Assembly (NCBI GenBank): GCA_030601015.1
Contig: JAUVUO010000111.1
Location: forward strand, 1 to 5,129
Reading direction: 5' to 3'
DNA: 5,129 bases
Origin: Candidatus Omnitrophota bacterium
GTDB taxonomy: Bacteria > Omnitrophota > Gorgyraeia > Duberdicusellales > 4484-171
Below the pieces are notes generated by a model that was not told the DNA's origin, ran no database searches, and was given only the letters and a program-made list of their open reading frames with translations. Shown here piece by piece: positions 1-5,129 of this stretch (position 1 is its first letter; every line of letters begins with the position of its first letter). The translations under genes and the position numbers were made by a program.

Positions 1-1161
1 AAAAAAATAAGTAGGAGTAAAGAAAGATTAGAAAATTTCGGTTTTTTTGCAGCGATCAGGTTTGGTACCGATCCCGGATAAGCGCCTAACAATGTTGATT
101 TGGTTGTTGATGTAAACGAAGCAAAGACCGGATATTTCAGTTTTGGCGGCGGATATAGTTCAGTGGATCAATTTATGGGATTTATTGAATTGAGACAGCG
201 CAATTTTGATTATAGGAATTTTTCTAATTTTACCGGTGCTGGACAGGATTTAAGTCTTATGCTGAGTATGGGGAATTTAACTGAAAGATATCAGTTGAGT
301 TTTACGAATCCCTGGATATTTGATAAACCGTTATCTTTTGGGTTTGATCTTTATAGAAGAGGCCATGACCAGGATGATAATGTGGGGTATGGCTATAGTG
401 AAGAAATAACAGGAGGAGTCCTTCGGTTAAATAAAGAATTAAGTGAATATTGGAAAAGCGGAGTTTCCTATAAATACGAAAAAGTTAATATTAGTGATAT
501 AGTTAGCGGAGCAACTGAATTAGTAAAAGAGTTGGGAGTTAATCATTTAAGCAGCGGTGAGCTGTCATTGAGTTTTGACAGTAGGGACAATGTTTTTGCG
601 ACTACGAAAGGAATTTATTTTTATAATAGTTTGCAGGTTTTTGGCGGGCCTTTTGTCGGAGATCGAGATTTTGTTAAGTGTTTTTCAAGAGCAAGTGTTT
701 TTCTACCTGTAATGGAAAAAACAGTTATTGAAATTAAATTAAGAGGCGGGTTTGCTGATACCTTCGAGGATAAAGATGGTAAAGGTATTCCCATTTACGA
801 GAAATTTTTTGCAGGAGGTTCATCTACTGTTAGAGGCTATAGGGAAAGAAAAGTTGGGCCGATAGAAGAGATAACGAATGACCCTATCGGTGGGGAAAAA
901 ATGGTTATAGGGAATATTGAGTGCACACATTCCTTAATAGATTTTCTTAAGGTTGCGGCATTTTTTGATGTAGGAAAAGTATGGGGTGGCGAGGGTGGTA
1001 ATTCTATTAAGTCAGGGTTTAAGTCCAGTGTTGGTTTTGGTGTTAGAGTTAAAACCCCTATAGGGCCCATAAGCATTGATTATGGGTGGCCTTTAGATAC
1101 TGAAGTTGGAGAGACTGATAAGGAAGGGAGATTTCATTTTAATGTTAGTAGAGGGTTTTAG
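1..1161 (+). CDS. bamA: BamA outer-membrane assembly factor, C-terminal part (partial at 5' end, one internal TAA)
   Basis: This is the end of BamA (Omp85 family), the outer-membrane beta-barrel that inserts other barrel proteins. The frame is open from base 1 apart from a TAA at 79-81. The first codons (SKERLENFGFFAAIRF, about 10-63) match the last POTRA domain, whose usual form is 'SRERLxNLGYF'. After the stop, APNNVDLVVDVNE finishes that POTRA strand. The 16-strand barrel follows, with FTNPWIFDKP, SFDSRDNVFATTKG and the L6 signature GGSSTVRGY (VRGY at 829-840). The protein ends in FHFNVSRGF, a beta-signal with terminal Phe, just before TAG (1159-1161). The signal peptide and earlier POTRA domains lie upstream of the window. 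A TTG at 100 is the first possible start after the stop, but it has no convincing Shine-Dalgarno and would remove the POTRA strand. I therefore read one interrupted gene, not a barrel-only protein. skp follows 10 nt later. Family assignment is very sure; whether the gene is intact is uncertain. Confidence 0.93.
79..81 (+). other. In-frame TAA inside bamA
   Basis: The codons read Asp-Pro-Gly-TAA-Ala-Pro-Asn-Asn-Val-Asp-Leu. Both flanks belong to the same POTRA/linker segment and are in the same frame, so this is a substitution-type interruption and not an indel. TCA (Ser), GAA (Glu), CAA, AAA or TTA are each one base from TAA. The immediate context is GGATAAG, the same as at the lpxC internal stop. 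Confidence 0.9.
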
Positions 1162-1166
1162 GAGGT
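1160..1166 (+). promoter_or_regulatory. Strong Shine-Dalgarno for skp
   Basis: AGGAGGT overlaps the bamA TAG stop and lies 5 nt before the ATG at 1172. It is the strongest ribosome binding site in the window. It fixes the skp start and allows translation independent of bamA. Confidence 0.85.
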
Positions 1167-1171
1167 AAATC

Positions 1172-1681
1172 ATGAAAAAATTTTTTATTTTTGTAGCAGC
1201 AGTTATACTTGGTGTTTCTTTTTGTTCAATCGGTTTTGCAAAAGATTTAAAGATTGGGTTTGTTGATGTTTATAAAATATTTAATGAGTACGATAAAACT
1301 AAAGAATCAGAAAGTACTTTAGATAAGAAGAAAAAAAAAGTAGAAGAAAAACTTATTGAAAAGAAAAATGTTTTAGAAAAAATTCAAAACAAATTAGAAA
1401 CCCTTAATGAAGAACAGAAAAAAGTTGAGGAAAGCAAGCTTATTCAGCAAGTTAAAGAGTATAGAGATTTAGAACGAACAGCAGTTGTTGATATTCGGAA
1501 AGAAAGAGATGAGAAGATGAAGGAAATATTGGAAGATATCAATCAAGTGACCAAAGAATATTCAAAAAATAATGATTTTGATCTTGTTGTTAATGAAAAT
1601 GCCATTCTTTATAGCGGAGACAGTATTGTTAATATCACAGATAAAATATTAAAACTTTGTAATGATAATTTTAAAAAATAA
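1172..1681 (+). CDS. skp: Skp/OmpH-family periplasmic chaperone
   Basis: Skp binds unfolded outer-membrane proteins in the periplasm and carries them towards the BAM complex. The 169-residue product is close to the usual Skp length of about 160. It opens with a clear signal peptide: KK, a hydrophobic core to about residue 20, and a probable cleavage after GFA (residues 21-23). The mature protein starts with [14 protein letters not shown], the conserved beta-strand and 'VD..KIF..Y' motif of the OmpH family. A long Lys/Glu-rich coiled coil follows from about residue 40 to 115, forming the arms of the trimeric 'jellyfish'. The end ([27 protein letters not shown]) is the typical closing segment of the trimerisation body. 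The gene sits between bamA and lpxD, the standard arrangement. Its TAA overlaps the lpxD ATG by one base. An A9 run (1331-1339) lies in the coiled-coil coding region. Confidence 0.93.
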   Translation: MKKFFIFVAAVILGVSFCSIGFAKDLKIGFVDVYKIFNEYDKTKESESTLDKKKKKVEEKLIEKKNVLEKIQNKLETLNEEQKKVEESKLIQQVKEYRDLERTAVVDIRKERDEKMKEILEDINQVTKEYSKNNDFDLVVNENAILYSGDSIVNITDKILKLCNDNFKK

Positions 1682-2712
1682 TGAAAGTTAGTCTTAGAGA
1701 AATAGCGGATTTAGTAGGCGCGGAAATAATAGGTTCATCGGATATAATTATTACGGGGATTTCCGGGTTAAAAGAAGCTAAGGAAGGAGATATTACTTTT
1801 CTGGCTAATTTAAAATATGCTTCTTTAATGAAAACAACAAATGCTTTCGCGATAATAATATCGAAAGATATTACAGCGGATACAAACAAAACTTTATTAA
1901 AAACTAATAATTCTTCAGTGGCCTTTACCAAGGTGGTTAGTTTACTCGCACCGAGTGTTACAAATCATCCAAAGGGTGTACATCCCTCATCAGTAATATC
2001 GCCTAAAGCGAAGTTGGGGAATAATGTCTCTATAGGGGCTTGTGCTGTTATTGAGGATGATGTTTGTATCGGAGATGGTACGGTTATATATGGTGGTTGT
2101 TATGTTGGACAGGAGGCTAAAATTGGAGAAAACTGTTTATTGTATCCTAATGTATCAGTGGGAGAAAGAATAGATGTTGGAAATAGAGTAATAATACATT
2201 CCGGCGCTGTTATAGGCAGCGATGGGTTTGGATTTTCTATGGTTAGCGGGGTACAGGAGAAAATACCTCAAATTGGGATAGTAAAGATTGAAGATGATGT
2301 GGAAATTGGAGCAAATGTGGCTATTGATAGAGCTAGATTTGATAAAACAGTTATTGGCCGAGGCACTAAAATAGATAATCTGGTTCAAATTGCTCATAAT
2401 GTTGTAACAGGCGAGAATTGTATAATAATTGCTCAGTCTGGTATCTCAGGAAGTACTGTTTTAGGAGATGGTGTAGTTTTGGCTGGACAAGCAGGGATTA
2501 GCGGACATGTAAAAATTGGCGAAAAAGTTATAATTGCTGCTAGAGCCGGCGTAATAAAATCAATTCCTCCGGAAACTAAAGTTTCAGGATTTCCCGCTAA
2601 ACCGCATGATATTGCTAAAAAAGTTAATGCTTGCGTTCAACGTCTTCCAATTTTATATAAGAAAATAAAAGAACTTGAAGAAAAAGTTAACGAATTAGAG
2701 AAGAAAGTGTAA
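1681..2712 (+). CDS. lpxD: LpxD, UDP-3-O-(3-hydroxyacyl)glucosamine N-acyltransferase
   Basis: LpxD catalyses step 3 of lipid A synthesis, moving a 3-hydroxyacyl chain from ACP to the 2-amino group of UDP-3-O-acyl-glucosamine in the cytoplasm. The 343-residue product has the family's usual length and three parts. The N-terminal uridine-binding domain covers about residues 1-100, including [18 protein letters not shown] left-handed beta-helix of hexapeptide repeats covers about 105-295. A C-terminal Lys/Glu/Leu-rich helix (about 320-343) closes the protein. The catalytic His lies in [10 protein letters not shown] at residue 239, the same number as in E. coli, and the SDGFGF loop is at 180-185. 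Translation starts at the ATG in TAATG, overlapping the skp stop by one base with no clear Shine-Dalgarno, so it is probably coupled to skp. The stop is TAA at 2710-2712, and lpxC begins 6 nt later in the same frame. Confidence 0.95.
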   Translation: MKVSLREIADLVGAEIIGSSDIIITGISGLKEAKEGDITFLANLKYASLMKTTNAFAIIISKDITADTNKTLLKTNNSSVAFTKVVSLLAPSVTNHPKGVHPSSVISPKAKLGNNVSIGACAVIEDDVCIGDGTVIYGGCYVGQEAKIGENCLLYPNVSVGERIDVGNRVIIHSGAVIGSDGFGFSMVSGVQEKIPQIGIVKIEDDVEIGANVAIDRARFDKTVIGRGTKIDNLVQIAHNVVTGENCIIIAQSGISGSTVLGDGVVLAGQAGISGHVKIGEKVIIAARAGVIKSIPPETKVSGFPAKPHDIAKKVNACVQRLPILYKKIKELEEKVNELEKKV

Positions 2713-2718
2713 TTCAGT

Positions 2719-3021
2719 ATGGATAAACAAAGAACAATTAATTGTAAAATATCATTTGAAGGTGTGGGGCTGCATACCGGGAATAATTCCAAGATTGAAA
2801 TTCTACCCGCAAATCCGAATACGGGTATAATATTTGTACGTAGAGATTTAGAAGAGATTACTTTGATTAAAGCTGATTTTTATGCTATTTTGAATCCGGA
2901 TAATTTCCCCCGACGTACGTCTATAGGCTCTAAAGGAGTTTATGTTCATACAGTGGAACACCTAATGGCGGCTTTTCATTTGTTAGGTATAGATAATGCT
3001 CAAATAAATATTTGGGGATAA
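2719..3021 (+). CDS. lpxC: LpxC N-terminal part of an LpxC-FabZ fusion, ended by an internal TAA
   Basis: LpxC is the zinc deacetylase of the committed step of lipid A synthesis, acting on UDP-3-O-acyl-GlcNAc. This part holds the first 100 residues. QRTINCKISFEGVGLHTG is the classic LpxC start, and TVEHLMAAFHLLGIDN contains the general-base Glu80 and zinc-ligand His81 (E78 and H79 in E. coli). It stops at TAA 3019-3021 after QINIWG, exactly where homologues continue with 'xEIPxLDGS'. Those residues (EIPELDGSSKEF) follow immediately in frame. This and the next entry are therefore one gene spanning 2719-4032, 437 codons counting the internal TAA. Alone, this fragment lacks His236, Asp240 and His262 and cannot form the active site. 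The ATG lies 6 nt after the lpxD stop; the purine-rich end of lpxD (about 2698-2708) may act as a weak Shine-Dalgarno. Confidence 0.92.
   Translation: MDKQRTINCKISFEGVGLHTGNNSKIEILPANPNTGIIFVRRDLEEITLIKADFYAILNPDNFPRRTSIGSKGVYVHTVEHLMAAFHLLGIDNAQINIWG
3019..3021 (+). other. In-frame TAA inside lpxC
   Basis: The codons read Ile-Trp-Gly-TAA-Glu-Ile-Pro-Glu-Leu-Asp-Gly. Recalled homologues have Pro (E. coli, APEIPIMDG) or Asn (Aquifex, GNEIPILDG) at the stop position, so one residue has been replaced and none inserted. The context is GGATAAG, as in bamA. A weak 7-bp stem with two G-U pairs (3010-3016 with 3028-3034) could place the stop in an 11-nt loop. Confidence 0.92.
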
Positions 3022-4032
3022 GAAATACCCGAGTTAGATGGCAGTTCTAAAGAATTTATAGATAAGATAAATGAAGTAGGTTGGACGGAACAGGAAATTA
3101 ATCGCAGCCGGTTGATAGTTAAAGAGCCGTTATGGGTAGAGGAAGGTTCTGCCAGTATTGTTGTTTTACCTTATAAAGGTTTACGGATATCGTATGTTTT
3201 AAATTATGATAGCGATTTAATACCTTCAGGATACAAAGATATTATTTTAAATGGTAAATTGGATGATACTTTTTATGAAGCCAGGACGTTTTGTTTAGAA
3301 ACCGAGGTTCAGCCATTATTAGATATAGGGTTAGGAAAAGGTGCTAATTATAAAAATACTTTAGTTGTTTCTGAAAAAGGTATTGTAGAAAATAAATTAA
3401 GGTTTCCTGATGAGTTTGTTAAACATAAAATTTTAGATTTAGTCGGAGATTTATATCTGTCAGGCCTAATTAGCGGGCATGTTATTGCCATTAAAGGCGG
3501 GCATTCGTTAAATATAAAATTACTTCAAAAATTACGTAAGTATAAAGAAAGATTAAGGGGTGCTGCTATAAATACAAAACCATTAGACATCTCTAATGGT
3601 GAAGGCTTGACTGTTGAAGAAATTATGCAGATATTACCGCACAGATATCCTTTTTTGTTAGTTGATCGAATAGTTTCTATTGAGAAAGGCCTAAAGGCTG
3701 TTGGTATAAAAAATGTTACAATGAACGAGTATTTTTTTCAAGGGCATTTTCCTGTTAGGCCGGTTATGCCGGGAGTTCTTATTGTAGAAGCTATGGCTCA
3801 AGTTGGCGGTGTTTTAATGCTGGGATGTGAAGAACATAGAGGCAAGTTAGCTTATTTTATGGCCGCGAATAATATTAAATTTAGAAAGACAGTTGTTCCC
3901 GGTGACCAATTAGTTATGGAAGTAGTCGCGGGTAAGATTAGATCCAGAACAGGTATAGTAAAAGCTAAAGCGTTTGTTAATAAAAAATTGGTTTGTGAAG
4001 GAGAACTTATGTTTATCCTTGTAGAACCATAG
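3022..4032 (+). CDS. lpxC-fabZ: LpxC C-terminal part fused to FabZ (continues the lpxC frame)
   Basis: The frame continues from the internal TAA with no shift. The LpxC part (to about residue 290, numbering from the ATG at 2719) includes ARTFCLETEV, GLGKGANYKNTLV and the zinc-binding VKHKILDLVGD (His236, Asp240). GGHSLNIKL follows with catalytic His262. After a short linker, FabZ begins at about LTVEEIMQILPHRYPFLLVDR. It has the hot-dog catalytic motif GHFPVRPVMPGVLIVEAMAQ, with His343 and Glu357. FabZ dehydrates 3-hydroxyacyl-ACP for phospholipid synthesis and competes with LpxA and LpxD for that substrate. LpxC-FabZ fusions are known from Bacteroidetes/Chlorobi and other diderm lineages. 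If the TAA really terminates, the first in-frame starts are TTG 3112 and ATG 3625, both with poor Shine-Dalgarnos. TTG 3112 would give a dead LpxC piece on FabZ, and ATG 3625 would give a slightly short FabZ. The strong conservation after the stop argues that the whole frame is, or was very recently, translated. Confidence 0.92.
   Translation, partial: EIPELDGSSKEFIDKINEVGWTEQEINRSRLIVKEPLWVEEGSASIVVLPYKGLRISYVLNYDSDLIPSGYKDIILNGKLDDTFYEARTFCLETEVQPLLDIGLGKGANYKNTLVVSEKGIVENKLRFPDEFVKHKILDLVGDLYLSGLISGHVIAIKGGHSLNIKLLQKLRKYKERLRGAAINTKPLDISNGEGLTVEEIMQILPHRYPFLLVDRIVSIEKGLKAVGIKNVTMNEYFFQGHFPVRPVMPGVLIVEAMAQVGGVLMLGCEEHRGKLAYFMAANNIKFRKTVVPGDQLVMEVVAGKIRSRTGIVKAKAFVNKKLVCEGELMFILVEP
3601..4032 (+). 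other. fabZ: FabZ (3-hydroxyacyl-ACP dehydratase) domain of the fusion
   Basis: These roughly 144 codons equal a complete stand-alone FabZ. The ILPHRYPFLLVDR start, the active-site GHFPVRPVMPG (His codon 3745-3747), the helix Glu in VEAMAQ and the NIKFRKTVVPGDQL strand are all present. The domain boundary is approximate. It is translated in the same frame as LpxC, with no stop between them after 3021. Confidence 0.9.
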
Positions 4033-4051
4033 GTGTTCATCTTACTTTTCA

Positions 4052-4079
4052 TTGCCTTCCTTATAATTTTTGATATAAT
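4052..4079 (+). promoter_or_regulatory. Probable sigma-70 promoter for lpxA
   Basis: A perfect extended -10 (TG at 4071-4072, one base, TATAAT at 4074-4079) lies 16 nt after TTGCCT (4052-4057), which matches 4 of 6 bases of the -35 consensus. Transcription would start near 4086 and give a leader of about 100 nt containing the 4097-4136 hairpin. A second TATAAT at 4062-4067 lacks a clear -35. Such motifs occur by chance in AT-rich DNA, but the extended -10 in a true gap makes this one credible. Confidence 0.5.
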
Positions 4080-4096
4080 AATTTCTAATATTCTTT

Positions 4097-4136
4097 AGTC
4101 CAAATTTATTTATTTTGTAAATAACCAATTTGGATT
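4097..4136 (+). repeat. Long AT-rich hairpin / inverted repeat in the lpxA leader
   Basis: AGTCCAAATT (4097-4106) pairs with AATTTGGATT (4127-4136), giving 10 bp with one G-U pair. Inside it TATTTA (4107-4112) pairs with TAAATA (4118-4123) across the 5-nt loop TTTTG, leaving only ACC (4124-4126) bulged. That is 16 pairs in 40 nt. No T-run follows, so it is not a classical intrinsic terminator. The outer 8-bp arms are exact inverted repeats and could also be an operator in DNA form. Confidence 0.7.
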
Positions 4137-4171
4137 GTATTAATCTATATAAACTGTTTGCATTTATTTTA

Positions 4172-4177
4172 TAAGGA
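4172..4177 (+). promoter_or_regulatory. Shine-Dalgarno for lpxA
   Basis: TAAGGA lies 9 nt before the ATG at 4187. It supports that start and independent translation of lpxA. Confidence 0.65.
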
Positions 4178-4186
4178 ATTTTCAAT

Positions 4187-4969
4187 ATGCCAAATCAAAT
4201 TGATTCTCGAGCATTAATAAGTCCATCCGCTCAGCTGGGTGAAAATGTAAAAATAGGGCCGTATGCCACTATTGGTGAAAATGTAAAGATAGGTTCTTCT
4301 TGTGTAATTGATTCTTTTGCTCAAGTTTTAGGGTATACTGAAATTGGTGAAAATTCTCATATTTTTAGTTATGCGGTAATTGGAAATATCCCTCAGGATT
4401 TAAAATATAAAGGGGATAGGAGTTTTTTGATTGTCGGAAAAAATAATAAAATTAGAGAGTTCGTTACTATTAATCCCGGAACAGATAAAGATAGTAAGAC
4501 TATAGTTGGCAGGGGTAATTTGTTTATGGCATATTCACATGTTGGGCATGATTGTATAGTTGGGGATGAGAATGTTTTTGCCAATTCCGCTACTTTAGCC
4601 GGCCATGTGAGGGTTGGAAACAAAGCTGTTATTGGCGGTTTAGCTGCAGTTCATCAATTTTGCAGTATAGGAGAGTTAGCTATTATAGGCGGTTGTTCTA
4701 AAGTTGTTCAGGATATCCCTCCTTATTCTATGTGTGATGGGCATCCTGCAATAGTTTGCGGACTTAATTCTATAGGATTGAAACGCTCAGAGTTTTCTAA
4801 CGAGGAAATAAGAATATTAAAAAAGGCTTTCAAAATAATATTTTTTGAAAATCATGTCTTAAGTAAAGCAAAAGAAATAGTTAGAGAAACTCTCCCTTGT
4901 TCAAAAGAAATAGATACCCTTATTGAATTTATGGCCTTTTCAAAAAGAGGCGTAAAAAAACGAATTTAA
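4187..4969 (+). CDS. lpxA: LpxA, UDP-N-acetylglucosamine O-acyltransferase
   Basis: LpxA performs the first step of lipid A synthesis, transferring a 3-hydroxyacyl chain from ACP to the 3-OH of UDP-GlcNAc in the cytoplasm. The 260-residue product matches the family length (262 in E. coli). A left-handed beta-helix of hexapeptide repeats (about residues 1-185) is followed by an alpha-helical tail (about 195-260). The catalytic His is His121 in GHDCIVG (H125 in E. coli). Substrate-site residues Lys73 (DLKY), His118, His140 (LAGH) and His156 (AVHQF) are conserved. Gly169 in GGCS aligns with E. coli Gly173, the acyl-length ruler, which suggests a long chain of about C14 (inference). Asn96 replaces E. 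coli His99. Unlike the tightly packed genes upstream, lpxA has its own leader with a promoter-like element. The stop is TAA at 4967-4969. Confidence 0.95.
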   Translation: MPNQIDSRALISPSAQLGENVKIGPYATIGENVKIGSSCVIDSFAQVLGYTEIGENSHIFSYAVIGNIPQDLKYKGDRSFLIVGKNNKIREFVTINPGTDKDSKTIVGRGNLFMAYSHVGHDCIVGDENVFANSATLAGHVRVGNKAVIGGLAAVHQFCSIGELAIIGGCSKVVQDIPPYSMCDGHPAIVCGLNSIGLKRSEFSNEEIRILKKAFKIIFFENHVLSKAKEIVRETLPCSKEIDTLIEFMAFSKRGVKKRI

Positions 4970-5007
4970 ATTCATATAATAAAAGTGTATTAAGCCCCTA
5001 AATAGAG

Positions 5008-5036
5008 TTGATTAATGAAATAATTCTTATTATCAA
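5008..5036 (+). repeat. Imperfect hairpin before lpxI
   Basis: TTGAT (5008-5012) and AATGA (5014-5018) pair with TTATTATCAA (5027-5036), with one bulged T and one G-U pair. It lies directly before the lpxI start and has no T-run on the + strand. In such AT-rich sequence it may be chance. Confidence 0.3.
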
Positions 5037-5039
5037 AAA

Positions 5040-5129
5040 ATGGATGTTGTTGGTAGAAAAAAAATAGGTATTATAGCGGGAAATAGATTTTTTCCTATCC
5101 TTCTTGCCCAAAGAGTAAAAGAAAAAAAT
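5040..5129 (+). CDS. lpxI: Probable LpxI, UDP-2,3-diacylglucosamine pyrophosphatase (5' end only)
   Basis: Thirty codons are visible before the window ends. After MDVVGRK, the sequence KIGIIAGNRFFPILLAQRVKEK resembles the start of the LpxI/DUF1009 family, commonly 'KIGLIAGxGxFPLLxAxxA'. LpxI hydrolyses UDP-2,3-diacylglucosamine to lipid X in step 4 of lipid A synthesis and replaces LpxH in many lineages. The position after lpxA fits the common lpxA-lpxI-lpxB order. The ATG at 5040 is the only sensible start in this frame, with an in-frame TGA at 5016-5018 upstream, but it lacks an obvious Shine-Dalgarno. An A8 run (5057-5064) sits just inside the gene. The call rests on a short stretch and on context. 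Confidence 0.75.
   Translation, partial: MDVVGRKKIGIIAGNRFFPILLAQRVKEKN

Larger units (their letters stand above)
4033..4186 (+). other. 154-nt intergenic leader of lpxA
   Basis: This is the only long gap between genes in the window, apart from the 70 nt before lpxI. It is very AT-rich, with no ORF worth calling. It contains a promoter-like element (4052-4079), a long hairpin (4097-4136) and the lpxA Shine-Dalgarno (4172-4177), so it reads as a dedicated lpxA control region. Confidence 0.75.

Noticed and set aside
76..82. T4 gene 60-type translational bypassing (GGA take-off codon followed by a stop)
   Set aside because: The GGA-stop pattern is similar, but at both sites the conserved protein resumes at the very next codon, so no gap needs to be skipped.
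837..1076. Minus-strand ORFs, here and at 1671-1931, 2155-2397, 3852-4052 and 4393-4623
   Set aside because: All lie opposite well-conserved genes, have no recognisable motif and no supporting start signals. They are shadows of the + strand genes.
100..1161. A stand-alone barrel protein starting at TTG 100
   Set aside because: There is no good Shine-Dalgarno, and the residues before it (APNNVD and the POTRA segment upstream of the TAA) are clearly part of the same BamA domain.
4097..4136. Rho-independent terminator after fabZ
   Set aside because: The stem is AT-rich and no T-run follows the 3' arm. It also lies downstream of the likely lpxA promoter, so it is better seen as a leader or operator element.
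1679..4969. Genome-wide reassignment of TAA to an amino acid
   Set aside because: TAA ends skp, lpxD and lpxA at the expected protein lengths, and skp has a second in-frame stop (TGA) right after it.
4975..4980. TATAAT as a promoter for lpxI
   Set aside because: There is no -35-like sequence at the right distance and no extended -10 TG. A chance match is likely in such AT-rich sequence.
1..5129. Mobile elements, CRISPR arrays, tRNA or rRNA genes
   Set aside because: I saw no transposase, repeat-spacer pattern, attachment repeats or cloverleaf sequences. The window is a compact housekeeping operon.

Overview
The window is part of an outer-membrane biogenesis and lipid A operon from an AT-rich diderm (Gram-negative-type) bacterium. 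All genes are on the + strand. In order they are the end of bamA, skp/ompH, lpxD, an lpxC-fabZ fusion, lpxA, and the first 30 codons of a probable lpxI. The gene order, the LpxC-FabZ fusion, the low GC and LpxI in place of LpxH would suit an uncultured lineage such as Omnitrophota. That taxonomic guess is inference; no rRNA or marker gene settles it.

Layout: 1-1161 encodes the last POTRA strand and the whole beta-barrel of BamA. Skp follows after 10 nt with a strong Shine-Dalgarno. lpxD starts inside the skp stop (TAATG). lpxC starts 6 nt after the lpxD stop, in the same reading frame. The LpxC frame runs straight into FabZ and ends at 4032. A 154-nt gap then carries a good extended -10 promoter and a long AT-rich hairpin ahead of lpxA (4187-4969). 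After a 70-nt gap, lpxI begins and runs off the window.

Function: LpxA, LpxC and LpxD are steps 1, 2 and 3 of lipid A synthesis. FabZ competes for the same 3-hydroxyacyl-ACP pool, and LpxI would perform step 4. BamA and Skp fold and chaperone outer-membrane proteins, so the cluster joins the protein and lipid arms of outer-membrane assembly.

The main oddity is that two of these normally essential genes each carry one in-frame TAA. One is in bamA (79-81) and one in lpxC (3019-3021). Conserved protein sequence continues in the same frame directly after each stop, and both stops sit in the same heptamer, GGATAAG. Sequencing or assembly error, recent nonsense mutation and stop-codon readthrough all remain possible. 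TAA also ends skp, lpxD and lpxA normally, so a simple genome-wide reassignment of TAA is unlikely.
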